Assembly (NCBI RefSeq): GCF_026723825.1 | Contig: NZ_CP113519.1 | Span: 3,100,001 to 3,164,000 of the forward strand | Length of the DNA: 64,000 nucleotides | Source: Pseudomonas sp. GOM7 | GTDB taxonomy: Bacteria; Pseudomonadota; Gammaproteobacteria; Pseudomonadales; Pseudomonadaceae | Direction: 5' to 3' | Shown: positions 35,146 to 44,379 of the stretch, piece after piece | Layout: the number at the start of each line of letters is the position of its first letter | How positions within the stretch are numbered: the first letter of the stretch is position 1 | The notes under the pieces: model-generated | What the model saw: only the letters and a program-made list of their open reading frames with translations | Database searches by the model: none | Told to the model about the DNA's origin: nothing | Made by a program: the position numbers and the translations under genes

Positions 35146-36768
35146 TCAGTGGCTGCCGGCGGCCGCCTGGGCCTTGGCGATTTCCTGGTTACGCAGCAGA
35201 AAGCGCTGGATCTTGCCGCTCGGGGTCTTGGGCAGCTCGCTGACGAACTCGATCTCGCGCGGGTAGGCATGGGCCGACAGGCGCTTGCGCACGTATTGCT
35301 GCAGCGCCTCGGCCAGGGCATCGTCTGCCGCGTGGCCGGCATGCAGCACGACGAAGGCCTTGACCCGCTCGGTACGCTCCGGGTCGGGCTTGCCGATCAC
35401 CGCGGCCTCGATCACTGCGGGGTGCTCGATCAGCGCGCTCTCCACGTCGAAGGGACCGACGCGGTAACCGGAGGTGGTGATCACGTCGTCGGCGCGACCG
35501 ACGAAGCTGATGCTGCCGTCATCGTTGAGCTCCACCGTGTCGCCGCTCAGGTAGTAGTCACCGACGAAGGATTTGGTCGCCATGCCGCGATAGCCAGGGA
35601 ACCAGAACAGCGGCGAGCGCGCCATGTCCAGCGCCAGAATGCCGGGCTGACCGGCCGGCAGCTCGCGCTGCTGCTCGTCCAGCACCACCACACGGTGGCC
35701 CGGCATGGCAAAGCCCGCCGCGCCGAGGCGTACTGGATGCTGCAAGGCATGGTGGTTGCACAGCACCATGCCCAGTTCGGTCTGCCCGTAATGGTCATGG
35801 ATGGTGCAGCCCAGGCCCTCGGCGAACCAGCGAATCACTTCCGGCGTCAGCGGCTCGCCGGCACTGCTCACCGCGCGCAGGCGCCCCTTGATTGCCGTCT
35901 CCACTTCATCACGCGCGGCCAGCAACAGGCGATAGGCCGTGGGCGAGCCGGCCAGATTGGTGATGCCGTATTCGCGAATCACCCGGCAGGTGCTTTCGAC
36001 GCTGAAGGCGCCCTCGTAGAAGGTGGTGGCATGCCCCATCGCCAGCGGGCCGGTCACGGCGTAATACAAGCCATAGGCCCAGCCGGGATCGGCCAGGTTC
36101 CAGAAGCGATCTTCGGCGCGCAGATCCACTGCCTCGCGCATATAGCCGACGAAGGCGACGATGGCCTTGAGCGGCACCTGCAGTGGCTTGGCCAGGCCCG
36201 TGGTGCCGGAGGTGAACATCAGCAGGAAGGGATCGTCGCCCCGGCGCATCACCGGCTCGAAGCGATCCGTCTGCTGCTCCAGCTCGGCCCAGAAATCCTC
36301 GCCCACCACCAGCACGGGCGGCGCCTGCTCCACCTCGTCGAGCTTGCCACGGTTGAGTACATCGGTGACCACCAGCTTCGAGCCGGCCGTGTGCACCCGA
36401 TGCTCGATGGCCTTGGGGCCGAAGGCGGTGAACAGCGGCTGATAGACGGCCCCGGCACGCCAGGTGCCGAGAATGGTGATCAACAGCTCCGGGGTGCGCG
36501 GCAGAATGCCCGATACGCAATCACCAGCGCCGATACCACGGCTGGCCAGCAGGTTGGCGAAACGTGCCGAGGCGGTCTGCAACTGCTCGAAGGTCCAGGT
36601 GGCGCGCTCGCCATTGCGCCCCTCCCAGATCAGCGCCGTCTTGCCATCGCCGACGTGGCGATCGCAGCATTCCACACAGGCGTTGATGGCATCCAGCCGA
36701 CCGGCCAGCGTATCGGCAACGGCAGCCTCGAAATCGAACTCGCGGGCAGCGGTGAAGTAATCGCGCAT
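35146..36768 (-). CDS. Acyl-CoA synthetase (AMP-forming)
   Basis: 540 aa ANL-family enzyme. Adenylation loop LLMFTSGTTGLAKPLQ near residue 190, DHYGQTELGMV (A5 region), YYLSGDTVELNDDG (A7), GRADDVITTSGYRVGPFDVES (hinge, A8) and the catalytic Lys in PKTPSGKIQRFLLR (A10). It activates a short or branched carboxylic acid to its CoA thioester, feeding the dehydrogenase-thiolase block on the same strand. The ATG at 36768 follows GGGGTGATCTCCC-type sequence on the minus strand only loosely, so the start is moderately certain. The substrate is not determined. Confidence 0.9.
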   Translation of the reverse strand: MRDYFTAAREFDFEAAVADTLAGRLDAINACVECCDRHVGDGKTALIWEGRNGERATWTFEQLQTASARFANLLASRGIGAGDCVSGILPRTPELLITILGTWRAGAVYQPLFTAFGPKAIEHRVHTAGSKLVVTDVLNRGKLDEVEQAPPVLVVGEDFWAELEQQTDRFEPVMRRGDDPFLLMFTSGTTGLAKPLQVPLKAIVAFVGYMREAVDLRAEDRFWNLADPGWAYGLYYAVTGPLAMGHATTFYEGAFSVESTCRVIREYGITNLAGSPTAYRLLLAARDEVETAIKGRLRAVSSAGEPLTPEVIRWFAEGLGCTIHDHYGQTELGMVLCNHHALQHPVRLGAAGFAMPGHRVVVLDEQQRELPAGQPGILALDMARSPLFWFPGYRGMATKSFVGDYYLSGDTVELNDDGSISFVGRADDVITTSGYRVGPFDVESALIEHPAVIEAAVIGKPDPERTERVKAFVVLHAGHAADDALAEALQQYVRKRLSAHAYPREIEFVSELPKTPSGKIQRFLLRNQEIAKAQAAAGSH

Positions 36769-36885
36769 CGGGGTGATCTCCCGGATTGTTCTTATTGGAT
36801 GCTGCGATCTTTACCCCGCGCCCGCCCGCCGGCAATGTCGAAAGGTCTCAATCTGAATGAGCAGAAATGACAAAAGCGCTGTTGC

Positions 36886-37914
36886 TCAAAGATTTTCTGG
36901 GTTGATCAGCGCACGGTACTGGCCCGGCGTGGACCCCGTCCACTTCTTGAAGGCCTTGTAGAAGGCACTGGTATCGGCGAAACCCAATTCGCTGGCCAGC
37001 TCGCTGAAATTGCTCTCGTCATTGTCCAGGCTGGCGATGGCCAGGTCGCGCCGCACCTGATCCTTGAGCCCCTGATAGGACTGCCCGTGCAGCGACAGCT
37101 TGCGCCGCAGGGTCGAAGGCGCCATATGGAAATGCCCGGCCAGCGCCTCCACATCCGGCCACTGTTCCGGTGCCAGGCTGCGCAAGTGGGCCTTGATCCG
37201 CGCCCCCAGGCTCTGCGGGTCGCGATAGCGCACCAGAATATTGCCCGGTGCTCCGGCGAGAAAGCGCTTGAGCTCATGCGGGCTGCGTCGGATCGGCACC
37301 TGCAGGCTGTCGGCATTGAACAACAGGCGGCTCTGCCCGCGCGCGAACTGCAGATTGCGGGTGAACATCACCTGGTAGTCCTCGATATAGTCAGGCTGCG
37401 GGCAGCGTAGCTGGATGCCGAGTACATCGATGCGCCGCCCGGCCAGCCAGCAGCTCAGGCCATGGATGATCAGCCACAGGGTGAAATAGCCGAAGGCGCG
37501 GCAATTCTGCTCCGGCGCCTCGTCGACGACGATGGCCGCCAGGCCATCGCGCACTTCCAGCCTCGGGCTGAAGTCATCGAAGACCAGATGCAGAAAGCGC
37601 AGCGCGCCTTGCAAGGCCGCGCCCAGGGTCGGTTCCTTCACCGCGGCGCGGGCCATGTAGGCGAAACTGCCCACCTTCATGCGCCGTGGGTTCATGCCGA
37701 AGAACTCATCGTCCATCTGCCGGGCGATGGCCAGCCAGAGCTGGCCATAGGCCTCGGACGACACCCTTGCGTCGAGCTGCGCCAGCAGCTCGCCGTCGAT
37801 CCCGGCCACGGCCAGCAATGCCGCCTCGTCGACGCCTTGGCGGCGCAGCTCGCACAGTGCTTCGAGCACCAGGCGCACGGAAATCGTGCCTTTTTCAGCG
37901 GACGCACCTGCCAT
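36886..37914 (-). CDS. AraC-family transcriptional regulator (OruR-like)
   Basis: 342 aa. The N-terminal ~220 residues form the 'arabinose-binding-like' domain of the AraC subgroup seen in OruR/ArgR-type regulators, and the C-terminal ~100 residues form two helix-turn-helices (HFHMAPSTLRRKLSLHGQSYQGLK and ELASELGFADTSAFYKAFKKWTGSTPGQYR). It lies upstream of and on the same strand as the acyl-CoA synthetase-to-dehydrogenase block with a 117-base gap that probably contains the target promoter. Divergent from liuR. In P. aeruginosa a regulator sits at the same place (PA2556, recalled). Confidence 0.88.
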   Translation of the reverse strand: MAGASAEKGTISVRLVLEALCELRRQGVDEAALLAVAGIDGELLAQLDARVSSEAYGQLWLAIARQMDDEFFGMNPRRMKVGSFAYMARAAVKEPTLGAALQGALRFLHLVFDDFSPRLEVRDGLAAIVVDEAPEQNCRAFGYFTLWLIIHGLSCWLAGRRIDVLGIQLRCPQPDYIEDYQVMFTRNLQFARGQSRLLFNADSLQVPIRRSPHELKRFLAGAPGNILVRYRDPQSLGARIKAHLRSLAPEQWPDVEALAGHFHMAPSTLRRKLSLHGQSYQGLKDQVRRDLAIASLDNDESNFSELASELGFADTSAFYKAFKKWTGSTPGQYRALINPENL

Positions 37915-38012
37915 GAGTTGCCTTGCTTCGTGGCTGTCGACAAGAGCGGCATTCTAGAGGCTTTGCCGTAGCGCCTGTCCAGCCGGTGGAATCGATCCGG
38001 CCAACGGCAGCG

Positions 38013-38018
38013 TTGACA
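38013..38018 (+). promoter_or_regulatory. -35 element of the liuR promoter
   Basis: TTGACA, a perfect -35. A 6-4-6 inverted repeat GTCTGC-AAAA-GCAGAC fills the following 16 bases, and a TAACGT -10-like hexamer starts 17 bases downstream, inside the LiuR operator. Confidence 0.6.
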
Positions 38019-38033
38019 GTCTGCAAAAGCAGA

Positions 38034-38051
38034 CTTAACGTTTACGTAAAG
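38034..38051 (+). promoter_or_regulatory. Candidate LiuR operator
   Basis: CTTAACGTTTACGTAAAG, an 18-base near-perfect palindrome (CTTWACGTWWACGTWAAG) overlapping the presumed -10 of liuR, 21 bases before its ATG. LiuR-type MerR regulators recognise ACGT-containing palindromes (recalled). Autoregulation of liuRABCDE is the natural reading. Confidence 0.65.
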
Positions 38052-38072
38052 GTAAACAACAAGAACAGTGCC

Positions 38073-38459
38073 ATGCCCACCACCTACAGCATCTCCGACC
38101 TGGCCCGCGAACTGGACGTGACCCCGCGTACCATCCGCTTCTACGAGGAACAGGGCATGCTCGCCCCCGAGCGCCGTGGCCAGGAGCGCATCTATCAGCC
38201 CAAGGACCTGGTGACCCTGAAGCTCATCCTGCGCGGCAAGCGCATCGGCTTCTCCCTGGCCGAATGCAAGGAGCTGATCGACCTCTACGACCCCAGCAGC
38301 GGCAACCACAAACAGCTCAATACCTTCCTCGCCAAGATCGCCGAGCGTCGCCTGCAGCTTGAACAACAGTTGCTGGATATCCAGCAGATGCAACTGGAAC
38401 TGGATACCGCCGAGGAACGCTGCCTGGCCGCCCTGGCCGACACTCACGCGCACCACTGA
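38073..38459 (+). CDS. liuR: MerR-family repressor of leucine/isovalerate catabolism
   Basis: 128 aa from ATG 38073 ([35 protein letters not shown]). The MerR winged helix-turn-helix is at residues 5-75 ([35 protein letters not shown]), followed by a coiled-coil dimerisation helix ([24 protein letters not shown]). No metal-binding Cys cluster, as expected for LiuR. It stands at the head of the liu operon as in P. aeruginosa liuRABCDE and likely senses a pathway acyl-CoA. The operator candidate lies in its own promoter. Confidence 0.92.
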   Translation: MPTTYSISDLARELDVTPRTIRFYEEQGMLAPERRGQERIYQPKDLVTLKLILRGKRIGFSLAECKELIDLYDPSSGNHKQLNTFLAKIAERRLQLEQQLLDIQQMQLELDTAEERCLAALADTHAHH

Positions 38460-38468
38460 ATCCGTCCC

Positions 38469-38490
38469 GGTGCGCACGGCGCACCCTACG
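38469..38490. repeat. Single GTAGGGTG-type palindromic arm
   Basis: GGTGCGCACGGCGCACCCTACG: one arm of the repeat found elsewhere in this island, in the 49-base gap between liuR and liuA, just before the liuA ribosome-binding site. Confidence 0.85.
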
Positions 38491-38508
38491 ACAACCATAG
38501 GTGACCCC

Positions 38509-39672
38509 ATGAGCTACCCCACCCTCAACTTCGGCCTCGGCGAAACCCTCGATATGCTGCGCGACTCGGTGCACCAATTCGCCCAGGCCGAGCTGGCGCC
38601 GCGCGCCGCGCAGATCGACCGCGACAACGAATTCCCCATGGACATGTGGCGCAAGTTCGGCGACATGGGCCTGCTCGGCATGACGGTCAAGGAAGAGTAC
38701 GGCGGCACCGACATGGGCTACCTGGCCCATGTGCTGGCCATGGAAGAAATCAGCCGTGCCTCGGCCTCGGTCGGCCTGTCCTACGGCGCGCATTCAAATC
38801 TGTGCGTCAATCAGATCCACAAGAACGGCAGCGAGGCGCAGAAGCACAAGTACCTGCCCAAGCTGTGCTCCGGCGAGCATATCGGCGCCCTGGCCATGAG
38901 CGAGCCCAACGCCGGCTCCGATGTGGTGTCGATGAAGCTGCGCGCGGAGAAGCGCGGCGACCGCTACGTGCTCAACGGCAACAAGATGTGGATCACCAAC
39001 GGCCCTGATGCCCACACCTACGTGATCTACGCCAAGACCGACATCAACGCAGGCTCGCGCGGCATGACCGCCTTTATCGTCGAGCGCGACTTCAAGGGTT
39101 TCTCCCGCCACCAGAAGCTGGACAAGCTGGGCATGCGCGGCTCGAACACCTGCGAGCTGGTGTTCGAGGATTGCGAAGTGCCGGAGGAGAACATCTTAGG
39201 CGTCGAAGGCGGCGGCGTGCGCGTGCTGATGAGCGGCCTGGACTACGAGCGCACCGTGCTCTCCGGCGGCCCCACCGGGATCATGAGCGCCTGCATGGAC
39301 GTGGTGCTGCCCTACGTGCACGAGCGCCAGCAGTTCAAGCAGTCCATCGGCGAATTCCAACTGGTACAGGGCAAGCTCGCCGATATGTACGCCGGCATGA
39401 ATGCCTCCAAGTCCTACCTGTACAACGTCGCCCGCGCCTGCGATCGCGGCGAAGAGTCGCGCAAGGATGCTGCCGCGGTGATCCTCTACACCGCCGAGAT
39501 GGCCACCAAGATGGCCCTGGACACCATCCAGTTGCTGGGCGGCAACGGCTACACCAACGAGTACCCGGCCGGGCGCCTGCTGCGTGACGCCAAGCTCTAC
39601 GAAATCGGCGCCGGCACCAGCGAAATCCGCCGCATGCTGATCGGCCGCGAGCTGTTCAACGAAACGAAATAA
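38509..39672 (+). CDS. liuA: Isovaleryl-CoA dehydrogenase
   Basis: 387 aa from ATG 38509, with AGGTGA upstream. Acyl-CoA dehydrogenase with [22 protein letters not shown] and [12 protein letters not shown]; the catalytic Glu of the isovaleryl branch is in helix G, here [19 protein letters not shown], and [19 protein letters not shown] replaces the YEGT Glu position with GAGT, as in IVD. FAD-dependent oxidation of isovaleryl-CoA to 3-methylcrotonyl-CoA. Second gene of liuRABCDE. Confidence 0.95.
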   Translation: MSYPTLNFGLGETLDMLRDSVHQFAQAELAPRAAQIDRDNEFPMDMWRKFGDMGLLGMTVKEEYGGTDMGYLAHVLAMEEISRASASVGLSYGAHSNLCVNQIHKNGSEAQKHKYLPKLCSGEHIGALAMSEPNAGSDVVSMKLRAEKRGDRYVLNGNKMWITNGPDAHTYVIYAKTDINAGSRGMTAFIVERDFKGFSRHQKLDKLGMRGSNTCELVFEDCEVPEENILGVEGGGVRVLMSGLDYERTVLSGGPTGIMSACMDVVLPYVHERQQFKQSIGEFQLVQGKLADMYAGMNASKSYLYNVARACDRGEESRKDAAAVILYTAEMATKMALDTIQLLGGNGYTNEYPAGRLLRDAKLYEIGAGTSEIRRMLIGRELFNETK

Positions 39673-39684
39673 GCGGCAAGCCAC

Positions 39685-39747
39685 AAGCTTCAAGCGGCAA
39701 GTAGCAGCGCTTTGGTGCTCTTGCTTGTAGCTTGCGGCTTGAAGCTT
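39685..39747. repeat. AAGCTTCAAGC-type inverted repeat
   Basis: AAGCTTCAAGCGGCAAG against CTTGCGGCTTGAAGCTT, about 30 bases apart, filling most of the 96-base gap between liuA and liuB. It belongs to a different sequence family from the GTAGGGTG hairpins. Confidence 0.82.
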
Positions 39748-39768
39748 GCAGCTCCTACGGAGTAGGCC

Positions 39769-41376
39769 ATGACCATCCTGCACACCCAGATCAACACCCG
39801 CTCACCCGAGTTCGCCGCCAATAGCGCGGCCATGCTCGCCCAGGTGGATGAACTGCGCGCCCTGCTCGCCCGCATCCACCAAGGCGGCGGCGCCAAGGCG
39901 CAGGAGCGCCACACCTCGCGTGGCAAGTTGCTGCCGCGCGAACGCATCAACCGCCTGCTCGATGCCGGCTCGCCCTTTCTCGAGATCGGCCAGCTCGCCG
40001 CCCATGAGGTGTACGGCGAGGACGTGCCCGCCGCTGGGGTGATCGCTGGCATCGGCCGCGTCGAAGGCGTCGAGTGCATGATCGTGGCCAACGATGCCAC
40101 GGTAAAAGGCGGCAGCTACTACCCGCTGACGGTGAAGAAGCACCTGCGTGCCCAGGCCATCGCCCGAGAAAACCGCCTGCCCTGCATCTACCTGGTGGAC
40201 TCCGGCGGCGCCAACCTGCCGCGCCAGGACGAGGTGTTCCCGGATCGCGAGCACTTCGGTCGAATCTTCTTCAACCAGGCCAATATGAGCGCGCTGGGCA
40301 TCCCGCAGATCGCCGTGGTCATGGGCTCCTGCACCGCCGGTGGCGCCTACGTGCCGGCCATGAGTGACGAGACCATCATGGTGCGCGAACAGGCCACCAT
40401 CTTCCTCGCCGGCCCGCCGCTGGTGAAGGCGGCTACCGGCGAAGTGGTGACCGCCGAAGAACTGGGCGGCGCCGACCTGCACTGCAAGACCAGCGGCGTG
40501 GCCGATCACTATGCCGAGGACGACGAACATGCCCTGGCCCTGGCGCGCCGCTGCATCAGCAATTTGAACTGGCGCAAGCTGGGCCAGCTCGACAGCCGCG
40601 CGCCCATCGCCCCGCGCTACCCGGCCGAGGAGCTGTATGGGGTGATTCCGGCCGATGCCAAACAGCCTTTCGATGTGCGCGAGGTGATCGCGCGGATCGT
40701 CGACGACTCGCAACTGGATGAATTCAAGGCGCTGTTCGGCACCACCCTGGTCTGCGGCTTCGCCCGCATCAACGGTTACCCGGTGGCGATCCTGGCCAAC
40801 AACGGCATCCTCTTCGCCGAGTCAGCGCAAAAAGGCGCGCACTTCGTCGAACTGGCCTGCCAGCGCGGTATCCCGCTGCTGTTCTTGCAGAACATCACCG
40901 GCTTTATGGTCGGGCAGAAATATGAAGCCGGGGGAATTGCGAAACATGGCGCCAAGCTGGTCACCGCAGTGGCCTGCGCCCAGGTACCCAAGTTCACCGT
41001 GATCATCGGCGGCAGCTTCGGTGCCGGCAACTACGGCATGTGCGGCCGCGCCTACGACCCGCGATTCCTGTGGATGTGGCCCAACGCGCGCATTGGCGTG
41101 ATGGGCGCGCAGCAGGCCGCCGGCGTACTGGTGCAGGTCAAACGCGAACAGGCGCAGCGTGCCGGCCAGCCGTACTCCGACGAGGACGAACAGCGCCTCA
41201 AGCAGCCCATCGTCGAGCAGTACGAGCAACAGGCGCACGCGTTCTATTCCAGCGCCCGCCTGTGGGACGACGGCGTGATCGACCCGGCGCAGACCCGCGA
41301 GGTGCTGGCCCTGGCCCTGTCCGCCAGCCTCAACGCCGCCATCGAACCGACCCGCTTTGGCGTGTTTCGTATGTAG
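39769..41376 (+). CDS. liuB: Methylcrotonyl-CoA carboxylase, beta (carboxyltransferase) subunit
   Basis: 535 aa carboxyltransferase with N- and C-domains: [69 protein letters not shown], and in the C-half [28 protein letters not shown] and [20 protein letters not shown]. The AGVADH-like and [16 protein letters not shown] segments are characteristic of MCC-beta. It transfers carboxyl from biotin to 3-methylcrotonyl-CoA together with LiuD. The stop codon TAG (41374-41376) is part of the following palindromic repeat. Confidence 0.95.
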   Translation: MTILHTQINTRSPEFAANSAAMLAQVDELRALLARIHQGGGAKAQERHTSRGKLLPRERINRLLDAGSPFLEIGQLAAHEVYGEDVPAAGVIAGIGRVEGVECMIVANDATVKGGSYYPLTVKKHLRAQAIARENRLPCIYLVDSGGANLPRQDEVFPDREHFGRIFFNQANMSALGIPQIAVVMGSCTAGGAYVPAMSDETIMVREQATIFLAGPPLVKAATGEVVTAEELGGADLHCKTSGVADHYAEDDEHALALARRCISNLNWRKLGQLDSRAPIAPRYPAEELYGVIPADAKQPFDVREVIARIVDDSQLDEFKALFGTTLVCGFARINGYPVAILANNGILFAESAQKGAHFVELACQRGIPLLFLQNITGFMVGQKYEAGGIAKHGAKLVTAVACAQVPKFTVIIGGSFGAGNYGMCGRAYDPRFLWMWPNARIGVMGAQQAAGVLVQVKREQAQRAGQPYSDEDEQRLKQPIVEQYEQQAHAFYSSARLWDDGVIDPAQTREVLALALSASLNAAIEPTRFGVFRM

Positions 41377-41429
41377 GGTGCGCTGTGCGCACCAAATTCA
41401 ATGTATCGGTGCGCACAGCGCACCCTACG
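41373..41429. repeat. GTAGGGTG-type inverted repeat, includes liuB stop
   Basis: GTAGGGTGCGCTGTGCGCACC and GGTGCGCACAGCGCACCCTAC with a 15-base AT-rich spacer. It begins one base before the liuB stop codon and ends eight bases before the liuC start. Confidence 0.9.
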
Positions 41430-41437
41430 GAATGACC

Positions 41438-42232
41438 ATGACCGACTTCACCACCGTACAGCTTGAAAAAGACCCGCGCGGATTCGCCACCCTCTGGCTG
41501 AACCGCCCGGAGAAGAACAACGCCTTCAACGCCGAGATGATCCGCGAGCTGATCCTCGCCCTCGACGCCGTCGGTGAAGACAAGAGCCTGCGTTTCCTCC
41601 TGCTGCGTGGCCGTGGCAAGCACTTTTCTGCTGGCGCCGATCTGGCCTGGATGCAGCACGCCGCCACCCTGGATTACAACGCCAACCTGAGTGATGCCCG
41701 TGAGCTGGCCGAGCTGATGTACAACCTGCACGGCCTGAAGATCCCCACACTGGCGGTGGTGCAAGGTGCGGCTTTCGGTGGCGCGGTGGGCCTGGCCAGT
41801 TGCTGCGATATGGCCATCGGCGCCGAGGATGCGCTGTTCTCGCTGTCCGAGGTGCGCATCGGCCTGGCCCCAGCGGTGATCAGCCCCTTCGTCGTGCAGG
41901 CCATGGGCGAGCGCGCGGCCAGGCGCTACGCGCTGACTGCCGAGCGTTTCGACGGCAAGCGCGCCAGTGAGCTGGGTCTGCTGGCCGAATGCTTCCCGGC
42001 CGATGAGCTGGACGCCGAGGTCGAAGCCTGGGTCGCCAACCTGCTACAGAACAGCCCACAGGCCATGCGCGCCAGCAAGGATCTGCTGCGCGAGGTCGGC
42101 AGCGGCGAGCTGACCCCCGCCCTGCGCCGCTATACCGAAAATGCCATCGCCCGCCTGCGCGTCAGCGCCGAGGGCCAGGAAGGCCTGCGCGCATTCCTGG
42201 AAAAACGCCAACCTTCCTGGCAGGAGCAATGA
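41438..42232 (+). CDS. liuC: Methylglutaconyl-CoA hydratase
   Basis: 264 aa from ATG 41438 (MTDFTTVQLEKDPRG), with GGA six bases upstream; an ATG at 41432 is in frame but has no spacing. Crotonase fold: HFSAGADLAWM (oxyanion region), VQGAAFGGAVGLASCCDMAIG and ALFSLSEVRIGLAPAVISPFV with the catalytic Glu in SEVRIGL. Hydrates 3-methylglutaconyl-CoA to HMG-CoA. It might also serve the neighbouring isoleucine-type block, which has no hydratase of its own; this is inference. Confidence 0.92.
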   Translation: MTDFTTVQLEKDPRGFATLWLNRPEKNNAFNAEMIRELILALDAVGEDKSLRFLLLRGRGKHFSAGADLAWMQHAATLDYNANLSDARELAELMYNLHGLKIPTLAVVQGAAFGGAVGLASCCDMAIGAEDALFSLSEVRIGLAPAVISPFVVQAMGERAARRYALTAERFDGKRASELGLLAECFPADELDAEVEAWVANLLQNSPQAMRASKDLLREVGSGELTPALRRYTENAIARLRVSAEGQEGLRAFLEKRQPSWQEQ

Positions 42233-42234
42233 CC

Positions 42235-44163
42235 ATGATCGATACCCTGCTGGTCGCCAACCGTGGCGAGATCGCCTGCCGCGTGATGCGCACGGCCAAG
42301 GCCATGGGCATCCGCAGCGTGGCCGTGCACAGCGCCATCGATGCCAGCGCACGGCATGTGCGCGAAGCCGACGTGGCGGTGAACCTCGGTGGCGCCAAAC
42401 CTGGCGAAAGCTACCTGCTGATCGACAAGATCGTCGCCGCCGCCAAAGCCAGCGGCGCCCAGGCCATCCACCCTGGCTACGGTTTTCTCTCGGAAAATGC
42501 CGGCTTCGCCCGCGCCATCGAGCAGGCCGGGTTGATTTTCCTTGGCCCACCCGCCTCGGCCATCGAAGCCATGGGCAGCAAGTCGGCGGCCAAGTCGCTG
42601 ATGGAAGCTGCCGGCGTACCGCTGGTGCCCGGCTACCACGGCGACAAGCAGGATCTCGACACCTTCCGCGAGGCCGCCGCACGCATCGGCTACCCGGTGC
42701 TGCTCAAGGCTGCCGCTGGCGGCGGTGGCAAGGGCATGAAGGTCGCCGAATCGGAAGCGCAGCTCGCCGAGACGCTGGAATCGGCGCAGCGCGAAGCGCA
42801 ATCGGCCTTCGGCGACTCGCGCATGCTGGTAGAAAAATACGTCCTCAAGCCGCGCCATGTGGAGATTCAGGTGTTCGCCGACCAGCACGGCAACTGCCTG
42901 TACCTCAACGAGCGTGACTGCTCGATCCAGCGTCGCCACCAGAAGGTGGTGGAGGAGGCGCCAGCGCCGGGCCTCAGCCCCGAGCTGCGTCGCGCCATGG
43001 GCGAGGCGGCGGTCAAGGCCGCGCAGGCCATCGGCTACGTCGGCGCTGGTACGGTAGAGTTTCTGCTGGACGAGCGTGGCGACTTCTTCTTTATGGAGAT
43101 GAACACCCGCTTGCAGGTGGAGCATCCGGTTACCGAGGCCATCACCGGGCTCGATCTGGTGGCCTGGCAGATTCGCGTCGCCCGTGGCGAGCCGCTGCCG
43201 ATCAGCCAGGCGCAGGTGCCGCTGAACGGCCACGCCATCGAGGTGCGGCTGTACGCCGAAGACCCGGATCACGACTTCCTCCCTGCCACCGGCACCCTGG
43301 CGCTGTACCGCGAGGCCGCCAGTGGCGACGGGCGCCGTATCGACAGCGGCGTGGCCGAAGGCGATAGCGTTTCGCCCTTCTACGACCCGATGCTCGGCAA
43401 GCTGATCGCCTGGGGCGAGAACCGCGAACAGGCGCGCCTGCGCCTGCTGGCCATGCTCGACGACACCTTGGTTGGCGGGGTGAAGACCAACCTGGCGTTC
43501 CTGCGCCGCATCCTCGCCCATCCGGCCTTCGCCGCCTGCGAGCTGGATACGGACTTTATCCCGCGTCATCAGCAGCAATTGTTACCTGCCCCCAGTGAGT
43601 TGCCGGAGACCTTCTGGCAACTCGCCGCCGATGCCTGGGTACAGAGTGAGACGCCGCTAGAGCGCGACGATGACCCGCATTCGCCCTGGTCAGCCCGTAA
43701 TGGTTGGCGCTCCGGCAGTCCAGCGGAAATCGAGCTACACCTGAGCTGCCAGGGCGAGAGCCGCAAGGTGCGCGCGAGCAACCTGGCCCACTTGCGGGGC
43801 GAAGCACTGCTGGCAGAGATCGACGGCACGCGCCAGCGCCTGCGTGCCATCCGCCGTGGCGACACGCTTTACTTGCAGTGGCACGGCGAGCTGCATGCCC
43901 TCACCCGTTTTGACCCCATCGCCGCCGCCGAGGCCAGCCATGCCCAGCATGGCGGTTTGAGCGCGCCGATGAACGGCAGCATCGTCCGTGTGCTGGTCGA
44001 GCCAGGCCAGGCGGTCGAGGCCGGCGCGACCCTGGTGGTACTGGAGGCGATGAAGATGGAGCACAGCATCCGCGCACCCGAGGCCGGCACGGTCAAGGCG
44101 CTGTATTGCGGCGAGGGGGAGATGGTCAGCGAAGGGGCGGTGCTGGTGGAGCTGGAGCCGTAG
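42235..44163 (+). CDS. liuD: Methylcrotonyl-CoA carboxylase, alpha (biotin) subunit
   Basis: 642 aa from ATG 42235 (MIDTLLVANRGEIACR), with AGGAG eight bases upstream; an ATG at 42229 overlaps the liuC stop. Biotin carboxylase domain: AIHPGYGFLSENAGFA, AAAGGGGKGMKV (ATP loop), EKYVLKPRHVEIQVFAD, MNTRLQVEHPVTE. The C-terminal biotinyl domain ends with LEAMKMEHSIRAPEAG, Lys near residue 609 carrying biotin. Partner of LiuB. The stop lies within a repeat beginning TAGGATGGATC. Confidence 0.95.
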   Translation: MIDTLLVANRGEIACRVMRTAKAMGIRSVAVHSAIDASARHVREADVAVNLGGAKPGESYLLIDKIVAAAKASGAQAIHPGYGFLSENAGFARAIEQAGLIFLGPPASAIEAMGSKSAAKSLMEAAGVPLVPGYHGDKQDLDTFREAAARIGYPVLLKAAAGGGGKGMKVAESEAQLAETLESAQREAQSAFGDSRMLVEKYVLKPRHVEIQVFADQHGNCLYLNERDCSIQRRHQKVVEEAPAPGLSPELRRAMGEAAVKAAQAIGYVGAGTVEFLLDERGDFFFMEMNTRLQVEHPVTEAITGLDLVAWQIRVARGEPLPISQAQVPLNGHAIEVRLYAEDPDHDFLPATGTLALYREAASGDGRRIDSGVAEGDSVSPFYDPMLGKLIAWGENREQARLRLLAMLDDTLVGGVKTNLAFLRRILAHPAFAACELDTDFIPRHQQQLLPAPSELPETFWQLAADAWVQSETPLERDDDPHSPWSARNGWRSGSPAEIELHLSCQGESRKVRASNLAHLRGEALLAEIDGTRQRLRAIRRGDTLYLQWHGELHALTRFDPIAAAEASHAQHGGLSAPMNGSIVRVLVEPGQAVEAGATLVVLEAMKMEHSIRAPEAGTVKALYCGEGEMVSEGAVLVELEP

Positions 44164-44360
44164 GATGGATCACGCTTTATCGATCCACCGCCAGGCAATT
44201 CCCTTATCAGAGGGTGGACATGAAAAGCGATGTCCACCCTACGCCGCTCCGTAGGGTGGGCTTTAGCCCACCGATTCAGCTCAGCTCCATGTAGGACGAG
44301 TGCAACCCGCCCTATAGCTACCACGTCTTGCCGCAAGCGGTGCGCACGGCGCACCCTACG
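44161..44360. repeat. Cluster of GTAGGGTG-type hairpins between liuD and liuE
   Basis: Four elements in 200 bases: TAGGATGGATCACGC ... GATCCACC, starting at the liuD stop; GGGTGGACAT ... ATGTCCACCC at 44212-44240; GTAGGGTGGGCTTTAGCCCACC at 44251-44272; and the single arm GGTGCGCACGGCGCACCCTACG at 44339-44360. All carry GTAGGGTG or its complement at an end. No coding potential seen in the 216-base gap. Confidence 0.85.
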
Positions 44361-44379
44361 ATGAACACGAGGACACCCG

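Noticed and set aside
33847..36870. Plus-strand open frame of 1007 codons
   Set aside because: Antisense shadow over thiolase, HSD10-like and acyl-CoA synthetase genes; composition is that of reverse-complemented high-GC coding DNA and no domain is recognisable.
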